In this document: piece after piece, positions 33,515-44,023 of the stretch
Numbering within the stretch: the first letter of the stretch is position 1
How the letters are laid out: every line of letters begins with the position of its first letter
Source of the DNA: Hypoxylon rubiginosum
Lineage: Eukaryota; Ascomycota; Sordariomycetes; Xylariales; Hypoxylaceae
DNA length: 64,000 nucleotides
Direction: 5' to 3'
NCBI GenBank assembly: GCA_902806565.1
Contig: CADCXA010000041.1
Coordinates: 620,001 to 684,000 of the forward strand
Position numbers and translations under genes: made by a program
Notes under the pieces: model-generated
The model's database searches: none
Seen by the model: the letters and a program-made list of their open reading frames with translations, nothing else
Told to the model about the DNA's origin: nothing

Positions 33515-34597
33515 TTAATCGTGGTGATCACGCTGCACGGCGGCGGCGGCGAGGTCCACATCCGTGTCTGGCCAGAACCTACTAAGATCACCGAGCGGGA
33601 GTCTCAAGGTGATGCGCATTTCTCCCGCCATTTGGATAAAGCACATATACCATCCTAGTGCCGATACTACAAACAGCAAAGCTCCAGCGGCCTAAGCAAT
33701 GGGTTAGTCGTGATAATTAGACTTAAGATATTAAGATACCAGAGTGTGCGAACCTTTTGTTCCTTGTCGGCTTTCTCAAGTTCGCCTTTCGCAAACTTGA
33801 AATAGACGTCGGACAAGATGAAAGCCGCAGTAGTAACCAGGCCAAAGATCAAAGCAAACACGGTGTTGATCTTGAGGGTGAAGATGAAGAAGGTGAACAG
33901 CATAAAACCCCAGACGATGAGGTAGAGCCCGATAGTGTTGTTGAACTCGGGGGACATTGTTCCGGTCGGATCGGCCTCCGTAGCATAAGGCAGGCCAAGC
34001 TGAAGCGTAGGAAGTTGGAGCAGGCCGAAAGACAGCCAGAAGACGGCGTACAGGCCCATAGCCATCATGGGGAAGAAGTTGCCCATGATCCATTCGAAGA
34101 CCATGGCAAACAGCAGCAGGACCGGCCCGACGAAGAAGAATATTCCGCTAATAGGGGAATTTAGCCGCGTGCTTGGGGTAGCAGTGTGGGGAAATGCGGA
34201 GAAGAAAGAAAAAAAGGGGGTCCTTACGCTACAGGGGTAGCACCTTTGACACCTCCCCAGCCCATCAACACCATTGCGAAGGTGAAAGTTGCAATTACGA
34301 AACTGAAATCTTTAGTATTGCTCTCTATGTCTCTCTCTGGTAGTTGTCAAAGACTCACCCGACGAAACCTAGCGGTGTTGGATTGGCGAATCGGCTGTTG
34401 TAGTCGCCCCTATGGGGAACCTTGGGGGTGAGGTAAAGCTAATAACATGAATATTCGTGTAATATTGAAGCATATTATAGTAGTAACTTTACCTTCTCGA
34501 AGAGCTCCGGGGGCATCGTCACTGTGGTGTCGGTTCGGTGCAACCCTTTCTCTTCATCGTGAAGAAGTCCGACGGTGGCCACCCCGTTATTTGCCAT
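33515..34597 (-). CDS. acetate/ammonium permease of the GPR1/FUN34/YaaH family (AcpA/Ady2-like)
   Basis: A plasma-membrane transporter, in fungi mainly for acetate uptake (A. nidulans AcpA, yeast Ady2). Five exons in phase: 34597-34493, 34438-34359, 34302-34228, 34147-33754, 33691-33515, giving 276 residues. The hydrophilic N-terminus ends with the family signature NPTPLGFVGF (consensus NPAPLGL; here Thr replaces Ala). Six hydrophobic segments follow (FVIATFTFAMVLMGWGG; GIFFFVGPVLLLFAMVFEWIMG; NFFPMMAMGLYAVFWLSFGL; NNTIGLYLIVWGFMLFTFFIF; TVFALIFGLVTTAAFIL; GALLFVVSALGWYMCFI). The tail contains LPLGDLSRFWP, a typical family ending. Likely carbon-source regulated, by analogy. The sequence shows no frame defects. 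Confidence 0.92.
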
Positions 34598-36365
34598 CTT
34601 GAGTATTGTTACGATGTGAGTTTGAAGAGGAAGTGGTATTGAGTCTGATGCTTGAGGAGTTGCAAGTCTCTGCAGCGGAAACCCCTGTAATATATACGAA
34701 AAAGGTCTTTATGAGTATAAGTCCTGGTCAACCAATATATGGATAGACGGATGGCGAAGTCGCGGAGCAATGGAGGACAGCAATTATAATTTCGCAAGTT
34801 AGGTAATTTTCTGATTCTGAATATTTTCGCAAAGTCAAGTGTGCCCTTCTTTGCTTTAATAGTGCGTGGTATCGCCGTTTTGCTCTAGACTTGGCTACCC
34901 AAATTGGAATGTGTTTAGCCTGTAGTACCACCCCAATGCTCCCCCCTTCACAGGCACCCATAATTGCCGAGCGTCTTGTAATTAGACGTTGAGTAGCGTT
35001 TAGATAGTGAATCCCGCGATTAGTGCTACCATAGCATACAAGTATATTGATGTCTGCCGATGCTAAGACAAGCCCAACTTTAAACGTATGAGCCGTAGAT
35101 ACAACTCCGTGCGGGGAATGGCTCTAAAGGGCAGTTGGCAGTTTTATTTATATCGGGCGCCTTGGAACACCTGTCATTTGTGCCTGGGCCATTTCAGCCG
35201 AAGACTACTTTAGACGTTTGATCCATTCGTATTGGTGCTTGTAAGCGCGGAAGAGAGTACACCATCGCTACCGACAATGGAAGGGGACAACCGCATATGT
35301 GCGATTATTCGTGATGTTCCTCATTCCCAAGTGCCTTATTAGGGGATGGGGTCCGTTGGGGTCCGTTGGACTAAAACAAAGTGAAAATAAACTGTTGAGG
35401 GACATATCCAGGACACAGCCTCTAAGGTATCTAAGTACCTGCCTGATAGTCATATATGTAGACATGTGCAACACCTTGGCATACATCTCCATTGAGGGCA
35501 ATGCCGACAAGCAGCACCTACCCCCATGCTTCGAAACCTTCGAAACGGCATTCTTAGCTATTCTCAACCGTGGCTGTGGTACCGAGGATGTAACGGATCG
35601 CCTTTACAGCCGCACGGGAGGACTATACAGCTCTCGTGTAAGGATTCTCATGCATCAATCTGAGAAGCATCCGGGTGTAACTATACGCGGCTGAAACCTA
35701 CTTCAGAGTATCTGTAGACTACCCACTTAAGGTATAAAAATTCGGTGTACAACGTGAGCCCCAATCTAGCTCTGTAGTTCTAATTTTTTTTTCTATGAGG
35801 TAGTTATATTCCCTGATATCGAGAATTTGGCACACCTTCCCTTACCTAATTTCAATACTAGTATATTACTGTATAACACTATTAGGAAGCAGTCATTCCC
35901 CTGCATCTGTCAAGTTTAAAACAGGAAACAAGCTTTTCAAGGATCCTTCAAGATTACCAAATAACAAACCATGAAGCCTTCATTATTGGTTGACGTTGAG
36001 TCTATTAGATTCTAGACTACCGGTTCATAGTTAGAAATAAATGTCATGTCGGTATGTTATCTAATAGTCAACTTACTACACCATATCGTAGCGAATGAAT
36101 GAATGACCAAATCCAGTAATGTCTTCTCTTAGTCTCTTAGCAGCAACTCTTTTTTTTATAAGAGAGTTAACTAAAAGGGGGTAAAGCACATAGGTTGGGG
36201 GCTGAAACTAAGTGGAGCCAAGCTCTCCAAAGCTTGGCTTGCCGCTGACAAATCTGACAAATGCTTCTATCATCATCACAAGATTTGGGGGCTGAACTTG
36301 GCGACAACACTACCTGCCTACCTGATCTTAAACGATATATCACCTTATCTTCAGAAGATTCCATC
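34598..36365. other. gene-poor AT-rich interval
   Basis: About 1.8 kb. The part nearest the permease is its promoter. Open frames at 35268-35694 on both strands have no recognisable motif. A duplicated ggggtccgttg unit lies at about 35348-35369. Long AT-rich stretches (35780-36130) suggest decayed sequence. Confidence 0.4.
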
Positions 36366-36841
36366 ATGTCAATTAACATTGTGCTATCAGAAGCAAATCG
36401 CTTCTGTGAGCTATGCCACAAACCCATCACTACATACAGGTTAGCCAAGGTCTCCCAAGACTCACTTCCAAGTTCCTAATCGTGATTTTTTTAGAATCTG
36501 CTTACGAGCGTCACATTTCTTACTGCAAGCGGAATCGAAATCGCCCTAGAAGGAGACCACGTTCCTGCAAGGAATGTCATTCTGCCAAGGCCAAGTATAG
36601 TTTCGAGCCCGAGTGCTCCCGTTGGAGGTCCAAGGGACTACGCCGCGTCTACGAAGGGCCTATCGCGTCTACTACCCGGACAATCGAGATCGTCAGGCAC
36701 CGCAATAGCGCGCCTAATGTGGCAGCAGGCACCGACCACGACGCGCCAACTGTTGACGATATATTAACATCCCCTTCGCCTCCAATCAACTTCGGCTCCT
36801 CAACTACTTTGGGATTTGTCTTGGCCTCGATCGGTGGCTGA
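36366..36841 (+). pseudogene. degenerate C2H2-Zn2Cys6 transcription-factor gene
   Basis: The first part encodes RFCELCHKPIT; after a likely intron (gttagc...ttttttag, about 36439-36494) the frame resumes ESAYERHISYCKRNR, together forming a C2H2 finger. It is followed by RPRSCKECHSAKAKY, FEPECSRWRSKGLRRVYEGP, clearly the Zn(II)2Cys6 module of a fungal family that combines both domains. However, three of the six cluster cysteines are replaced (Tyr, Trp and Arg at cluster positions 3, 5 and 6), and the two exons do not join cleanly in phase. The frame ends at 36841 shortly after the DNA-binding region, whereas functional relatives carry several hundred further residues. Zinc-cluster binding should be lost. 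A non-functional relict is the best reading. Confidence 0.65.
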
Positions 36842-37148
36842 TCTCACAGCCGACCCTGTTGCCCAGCATAGCGTCAAGTTTATGTTGGAATCCGTGCGAG
36901 AGCTTCCACTAACACCAACCAATAGAGAGGACTCAGAATAGCCCGCTACTCGCTGAAAGATTGTCATGTCTAAAAGTCAAGTTTATAGACTGCCTCTTTT
37001 CATATCAGGTTACGTCGTAGGCAGATGGTATACAAGAGACGACTAAGTAACCACCCCCAACTCCTTTATCAGCTCGCTATTCCTTTCTAGCGGAACTAGC
37101 AAGTTTAGAAGCATTCCATGAAGAATGCGAGCTATTGTCCAGCATAAA
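36842..37148. other. intergenic, 3' flanks
   Basis: About 300 bp between the regulator relict and the sulfatase stop codon. It may include further decayed sequence of the regulator, but no frame can be followed. Confidence 0.35.
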
Positions 37149-39044
37149 TTAGGTCCATTCGTGCCATCTCGGATCGAAAGTCGCCAACAAATCATCCTGT
37201 CCAAATTGCGGACCCTCAGCATCCAGTATGAACCCCATCTCACATCTGTCAAACTCGATCTTCCTCGACCGATCTTCGTAGAAGGAGTCGAAACGCGGGG
37301 AGAGCGCGTCTCGCAGGCTTTCGACATTACCGCCAGGGTGGAGGGCTCGCCAGGGCTGAACGCAGGTCTCCGCTTTGCACGATTTAAGGACGAAGAGCAG
37401 CGAGTCCAGCCGAGCGACGACTTTATCGAGGGGCGCCCCGGCTATCCTCACCGGCGCCTCCTCGTCCGGGTGCAAGAGATTCACCATCTGGCCCGGATCC
37501 GTCGTCAGATCGTGGAGCTCGCGCTCGTTGTTGCACCACACCTGATAGTGCAGGTCGTACGTCTTGCTAATGACGCGGAGAGCCTTGTAGGTATTATTTG
37601 GATGCAATCGCGGATAGTAATCGAATACCTGGCCCTCGTTGGAAGCGAATCCCCAGTGCTCCACTGTTACGTGCTCGTGCCTTGTCTCGCTAGCTTGTGC
37701 TAGACTCTCCTCCGTGAGCGGAATCGCAAGTCCGTCGAAGTCTTCCCTCAGAGGAGCACCTACTATCTCTAGCAAGGTAGGCGCTAGGTCGGTGTGAGTA
37801 GTTACGATGTCGCTGGTGGATTTCTGTGGGACTCCGGGCCCCCTGATTATAAGGGGGATGTTGATGTCCTCTTCGAAGCTACATTGCTTGGCAGGCTGCA
37901 TTCGATGTTGGCCTATGTGATAGCCATTGTCCGTCGTATAAATGATGTAAGTATTGTCCAGGATTTTGAGGTCCCCCAAGCGTCGAACTATGGAATTCAC
38001 AATCTCATCGACGCTCTGCAGGGTTCGGAGTCGCTGCACATAGAAATCGTCGTTGTAATCAACAGTTTCTTTGCTCTGCTTCGGCAACTTTCGTATCCAA
38101 CTCGCACCCGACGGCTTATCAGGATTGAAATTTTCTGTTCTTGGAACTTTGATACCTTCAAAGAGCTTTGCATGCCTCTCCGCTGGTACCGGTGGCGAGA
38201 ACTCGATGTCTTCCAGGTCGCTGTGGTTGCCGTGCTTGAAAGCAGGAGACCATAAGTTGGCGTGCGGTGAGACGGGGGCAACTCCAAGGAAGAATGGATT
38301 TGAGGCTTCAAATGCTTCGTCCAGTAACCCCAGCGCTTTCTCTGCTATCACATCGACACTATGTTTACCTTCGAAGCTCACTGGTGGGTCTTTGTTCCGC
38401 TGATACGTGCTGTTCATATACCAGTACGTAAATGGGTCCAAGAGGAAATCCTTTCAATGGTTAGCTTTTATTTTAGCATATATGATGAAACTTACGGAAG
38501 CAGTCCAACCGGCAGCGTGCGGCGAGTCGTAATTATCAACGGTGTGTGCGTTAAACAGCTTCCCAGTATAATAGGTGTTGTAACCCAACCCCTGAAGCCA
38601 CACGGGGAGGTATTTATCGTTCAATCCTTGACTGACAAACTTAGGATAGCCACCTATGAGCCATGTAAGCAGGTTTCATGGCTCAAACATGGCTCACATA
38701 CCATAGGGTGGAACTACGTTGGTTACATTCGTGTTATGCGCCGCCTTCCCCGTCCATAGAGTCACACGAGAAGGGCAGCACAGCGCAGTCGTGCAAAAGT
38801 GTCGTCGAAATAGAGTTCCATGGTCAAGAAGATGCTTTTGCACAAATGGCATATAGTCTAGTGAGTTCATATGAAGGTCCTGGTCGTCGGTGAGAATAAA
38901 TACGATGTTGGGTTGTGGTCGTAGCCGTCTTCCCCCATCTATGGGGGTCATTGGCTTCTGTTCAACCGGCCCGAACACTGTTCCACTCGCCAAGTACGAG
39001 CAAAACAGCGTAAAAAGGAAGAAATAATAGCATAAGGTTTTCAT
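37149..39044 (-). CDS. secreted arylsulfatase (type I, formylglycine sulfatase)
   Basis: Hydrolyses sulfate esters, releasing inorganic sulfate. Exons 39044-38702, 38653-38496 and 38450-37149 join in phase to give 600 residues. An N-terminal hydrophobic segment (CYYFFLFTLFCSYLASG) is a likely signal peptide. PNIVFILTDDQD (~45-56) supplies the metal-binding aspartates (D53, D54). CCPSR (~89-93) is the C-x-P-S-R motif whose first Cys is converted to formylglycine, followed by VTLWTGK as in the family. Further signatures: LQGLGYNTYYTGKLFN, YIIYTTDNGYHIGQHRM (second metal site Asp-Asn) and IPLIIRGPGV. Several N-x-S/T sites are consistent with secretion. It is divergent from a DAL5/Soa1-like transporter gene, suggesting a shared role in sulfur acquisition; that link is inference. 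Confidence 0.93.
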
Positions 39045-39725
39045 GGTTGCGGTTAGCTTAGACGCTCCGAGGGTAATACCAGAATTTCAGTATGAGTTTA
39101 GTCCGCCGTCCCACCGCTGATGTGTTGCAGAATTAAGGCGCTTCCCAGAAGCTTGGCAATATCCTATTTTAATCAATATCCAAATGACCTGTATCGAGAA
39201 TGAATAAGATCGCGTATCAGAGATTTATGTCGCTTTCAGCTCATGTATGCGACGCGATGGTCAAGTTATGTGGCCGCAACAAGAAAGCATCTGACCCCTG
39301 AGGTTAATGATTGCGGTAAGAAACGACGAAATGTTACTTTAATCGCAGGTTACACTTAGATATCAAGATGAAGTTGCAGATAGAGTCATTGTGCCGTAAG
39401 CATGGCTATTAAGCCCCTCATCTGACATTGGCTGTTGATTGCGACATTGATGCATGTAGCTGTATGCGGCACGGCTCAACACCATCCAACCTCTTTGCCG
39501 GGTCCTACCCCGCATTCTTTATAAAGGGATCGACCTAATAATGGCTCGGATTGTAGTAGAACTCATCTCCTTACATACATGTAACCTAGAGCCTTTCAGG
39601 GATACTTGAGTTATGTGTTTATGAAAGAGCCGTACGGGACATTCAGTCCGATACCGACCTTGTATATCACAAGAACCTCACCTCGCTAAGTCGAACATAG
39701 TGGGCTTAGGCTGCAGAAATGAGCC
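39045..39725. promoter_or_regulatory. divergent promoter between arylsulfatase and transporter
   Basis: 681 bp between two divergent start codons with no ORF. One string, ATTGCGACAT at about 39438-39447, matches the CYS3/MetR consensus ATGRYRYCAT at 8 of 10 positions, which is weak and not claimed as a site. A TATA-like tttataaag lies near 39518. Confidence 0.45.
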
Positions 39726-41911
39726 ATGGCGACCGTCGTCCCAGGAAATGTCTCTGAAAAGTTAATCCTAGCTGATGAGATTGAAATTGGTCCTAATGAG
39801 GAGAGAGCGATTCCTCCCCTGGGGAAACCTGAAGAACACAAGAGACTATGGTTTCTAAGATCGAAACAGCATGACCCGAACGATATTGCAACCCAGGTAT
39901 AGTAAACCTATCCGTTTACTGCTAATCGGTATTCGGCACTGATTATAAGCAGCCAAGCGTCTACGATAACGCCGATGTTGCAACTCAGTACCAGCCTCGC
40001 GATGACTGGTGAGTTCAGGAACTGAAGAAATTGCCGAAGATCTACTAACACCATCAGGGAAAATCTTCACCGCTTCAGTCCCCTATCGAGATGGACCTGG
40101 GGAGAGGAAAACAAGGTCGTCGGGAAGATTGACTGGCGTATCATGACCTGGACAGCCATCATGTTCACCGCCATGGAGCTAGACCGCGCCAATATCTCCC
40201 AGTCGCTAACTGACAACTTTCTCGAGGATTTGCACATGACTACGAACGGTAGGCTTCCCTTGGTAATGGGAGCTGGTGGAAATCCGTAAGGCTAAGAGTG
40301 GAAAAGATTACAACCTGGGGAACACGATCTACGCCCTCTGTTTCCTAGCGGGCGAGTTCCCGGCGCAGCTGCTCGCGAAGTGGCTTGGGCCCGACCGATG
40401 GATCCCCTCGCAAATTGTCCTTTTCTCTGTCGTCTCCGCATCTCAATTTGCACTCAGCGGCCGTTCGTCTTTCCTTGCGTGTCGTGCGCTGCTGGCATTT
40501 TTGCAAGGCGGCTTTATCCCGGAGGTACGTCCAATTCAGATCCGAGCAGTACGTTCTCCAGCTGAATGCTTCTGGGGACTAGTGCGTGCTATATCTCTCG
40601 TACTTCTATAAACACCACGAGCTCACCATCCGTCTGGGGTTCTTCTGGACGGGTATGTTCATAGCCGATATCCTTGCGGCAATTATTGCATTTGGGCTAC
40701 TTCACATGCGAGGAGTTCAGGGTCGGTCGGGCTGGAGGTGGCTTTTCTTGATTGAGGTGAGAGAACGAGTTGTTTAACGGTAAAATGAACTAAATCATGA
40801 AAAGGGGCTTATCACAATTGTCATTGGACTTTGCTCCTTTGTCATGATGCCGCCGGGTCCAACCCAGACGGCCAGTTGGTCTCGGGGGAAGAAGGGCTGG
40901 TTTACTCCACGGTATGACAATAACCCTGTCTTTGACGTGAAGGGTGTTGACTGGCAGCAGGGAGGAAACGATTATGGTCAACAGGGTCATTCGAGATGAT
41001 CCAAGCAAAGGAACGATGCATAATCGACAACCCATTACTCCTAAGTTACTGTGGAAGAGCTTGACGGATGTTGATCTTTGGTAACCCCTGTCGACCCCTT
41101 AAAGCATGAAATGCTGCTAACATAACAAAGGCCACTATACGGCATTGGTTTGACCTTTAACATCCCAACCTTTTCACCACAACAGTACCTCTCTTTGTCC
41201 CTTCGGGGTCTCGGCTTCGATACTTTCCAGACCAATCTCTTATCCATCCCGTACCTAGTTCTTAAGAGTACGAGAGCACACCTCCGATACTAGTAAAGGA
41301 ACCAGCTAAGATATGTCGCAGTCATTAACATGATGGCCCTAGCCACACTCGCAGAGTACACAGGACAGCTTGCAGCTTGTGCATCGATCTTTCAGATCTG
41401 GTGCCTCCCGTTCCTCATTTATCTGCGAGTGGTGGATACGACCCAAGCTTCCAAGTGGCTGACATGGGCAATGATCTCGCTACTATTAGCCGCCCCCTTA
41501 GGTAAGTGGCCGCACAATATGCCTAAGTCCACAGTAAGAAGGAAGAGGCTTAACTGATATGATCCAGGTCATCCGGTACAAGTCGGCTGGATCTCTAGGA
41601 ATTCGAATACAGTCCGCTCTCGAGCCGTCGGCGCCGCGCTTTACAACATGTTTCTTCAAGCCGGCGTCATCATATCGTCCAACATCTACCGCGCAGATGA
41701 CGCGCCGCTATATCGAAGAGGTAACAGCATCTTGATTGGTATCCTGAGCCTGAACTTGGTGCTTTACGTGCTGGCGAAATCATATTATGTCTGGCGAAAC
41801 CGCGTGAGGGACCGTAAATGGAACGCGATGACTCCCGAAGAACAGCTCGTCTATCTCGCAGACCACCAGGATGCCGGGAATAAGAGATTGGACTTTCGAT
41901 TAGCTTCCTAG
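39726..41911 (+). CDS. MFS anion:cation symporter, DAL5/Soa1 (YIL166C)-like permease
   Basis: A plasma-membrane proton-coupled transporter of small organic anions. DAL5-type relatives carry allantoate, and the Soa1 branch carries sulfonates and inorganic sulfur compounds. Ten exons could be joined in phase: 39726-39896, 39953-40008, 40058-40248, 40307-40524, 40583-40756, 40805-40911, 40961-41080, 41131-41267, 41322-41501 and 41568-41911, giving 565 residues without a defect. Family hallmarks: [21 protein letters not shown], the [14 protein letters not shown] loop, [73 protein letters not shown] and the end [10 protein letters not shown]...[11 protein letters not shown]. About 12 transmembrane segments. 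The nine short introns hide it from simple ORF calls. The choice between Soa1-like and other DAL5 branches is inference, supported by the adjacent sulfatase. Confidence 0.9.
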
Positions 41912-41952
41912 GTTGGAGACGTGGCTCCCGTTGGGTGATTATCTCAAGAGTC

Positions 41953-43261
41953 CTAGGTACTTAGGGGGTAGGTAGAATGAGATGTATCTTCCACACATAC
42001 TCCGTGTTGATGATGAAAATCAAAGGCTTGCAGCATAGCCTTGGTGTATGTAAGTGCTGCTAAGACCACCATGACATGCATGACCTGATGACTCGCTCCA
42101 AACAGGTCAAACGTGCGAGGATACCATCGCTCCGGGAACTGCGACACTGTTAGTAATCGCATGTCGTTCTACTTAGGTGAGACCTGATCCTGACCTTCAA
42201 AGCATAAACCACAACACCTGTGCCGTTGAATAAAGCAGTCATGCCTATCCAAGCAAGCCCGACCCGACGGCTCTGGTCCTCGATTCCGTGCTTCATAACT
42301 CCGATTATGATAGGGGCAATAACGGAGCAAAATCCAAACGTGGCAAAAAGCCAAGCCCGCACATGTCCGAGATGTGGCCCCCCGATTGACGGGTGGAACG
42401 TCGCGAGCGAGCATAGCCCAGCGAGCAAGGTATTGAAGGACCAGTATGCGACCTGGCTGCGCGGCTCGCATGGGATGCTGTAGTAAATAAGCGGCACATT
42501 CGCTCCGCACATCAGCAGCAGGATCCCCTGATAATCGAGTTTTATCCCGAGAGAGTATACGGCTTCGCTATGGCACATGAAAGTGTGAAAGCTGAAGGAT
42601 GATTAGGCGGTGCGTGTCATGAAAGATGCTGCGTGTAGACTCACAATGTCGATAGTGCGAAACAGACACAGACGCCCAGGAAGTAAACACTGCAGACAAA
42701 TACGTCGGCCGTGGTCGCGACTCTATAACGTGGCGGAATCTCAGTCCTGAATACATAAAAAGGTAAAGCTAGGAAGATAATGGCGCCTATGATGTGGGAG
42801 AAGATGTTGACTGTCACTTGTCAGCAACGGGTCATAATCCCTCATCGTGTCATCCATCGGACCTGATTCATTATGAATATACGACCAGCTTCGCAGACAG
42901 GATCGCAACGAAGCGCATTCTGCTCGGTACCCAGTCCGCAGATGGTCGCTCCCATGTCTAGTTCACGACACGTGTGAGCCCAACGATTTTTATCTTTTCG
43001 GTGCATATTGCTGCTTACTGCTTCCAAGGAGCTATGCAAATCAGTTAGCAAGGCCTTATCGTCGGAAGCTATACGGGTTGGGGACTTACGAAGATCATCC
43101 CACTCCAGCAGCCGCACTAACTTCTCACTACGGGAGTTTTCGATCGGAGGCTGTCGAGAGGCTTGCGCTGGAGTCGTATTGGATTGCCGTCCCCGAAATC
43201 TCCGCTCCCTCAGGTTCTTCGTGACAAGGGTCTGAAAACCCGACACCCGTTGAAAGACCAT
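41953..43261 (-). CDS. PAQR/IZH (hemolysin III-related) seven-helix membrane protein
   Basis: Related to yeast Izh1-4 and adiponectin receptors, which influence zinc and lipid/ceramide metabolism. Six exons fit in phase: 43261-43090, 43031-43019 (a 13-nt microexon), 42957-42863, 42810-42645, 42591-42195 and 42138-41953, giving 342 residues. N-terminal LLEWDDLPPW is the conserved entry; RTGYRAE and SYIHNESVNIFSHIIGAIIFL follow. Zinc-ligand motifs are visible: STFFHTFMCHSE and, in the last helix, ASHQVMHVMVVL. About seven hydrophobic segments. The start ATG at 43261 is the first in frame after the upstream stops; an additional upstream exon cannot be excluded. The stop lies only 41 bp from the convergent transporter stop. 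Confidence 0.88.
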
Positions 43262-44023
43262 TGCCTCCTCTGATTCATGATCAAACCATGCCCTCAAATC
43301 TAAAGTATAGAACTCGAGCGCCGCTCGGAACGGGGAAACAGGCAGCGGTAGAAGCAACGATGAGAAAATTCAACGTGTGCTGGTCGCCAGCCCCACGGCA
43401 TGATGCGATGTAACCCCCTGATAGACCCCTGGCCGCCGCTGAAACGTCCGTCTTTCCGGATCCAACTGATGTTAAGATGCCGATTTATGGGGCTGCAATT
43501 GATAACAAGCCGTATTCGAGAGAGTAATATTTATCGATTCAAGCGTACTGGATCTCAATGAGAAACCATCAGGTCGATGACACCGCAAATAATGGCGTTC
43601 GGTCGTCAGAGGCCCCCCAACGAGTGAAGAGACCTACCTATCTCTCTCACTGAATATGGTTAAGCCAGCACATAAGGATGCGTGCGATATAGCGTAAATG
43701 TACCTCACCAAATCCCATCAACACTACCACCGAGTTAACAGATATACTGTAAATTTAAATACGCGGAGGTGTACTCCATACCTATTGCTTCTAGGGTATC
43801 TATAGTTCTTCTTTTTTTTCTCCCAACCCAAAAAAAATAAAATGTCACCATTGCTCGCTTGCTCATCAACGAACCGACGAATTCCGTTACGCCACCCCCA
43901 TATGCTGTGCAGTACTGAAAAATGAAAGCCTACCGCTACCCATTACTCCAACCCCAAAATGCCAAAAGCGCCCGCTTTCCCAAAAATAAAAAAAAAAATA
44001 AAAAAGCATCTATCTTCGTCATC
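43262..44023. other. intergenic with A-rich tract
   Basis: About 760 bp between the PAQR start and the P4-ATPase stop, both minus strand. An A/T-rich homopolymer tract (aaaaataaaaaaaaaaataaaaaa) lies at 43982-44006. No gene seen. Confidence 0.4.

Noticed and set aside
39438..39447. CYS3/MetR-like site in the sulfatase-transporter promoter
   Set aside because: Only 8 of 10 consensus positions match; expected by chance in DNA of this length.
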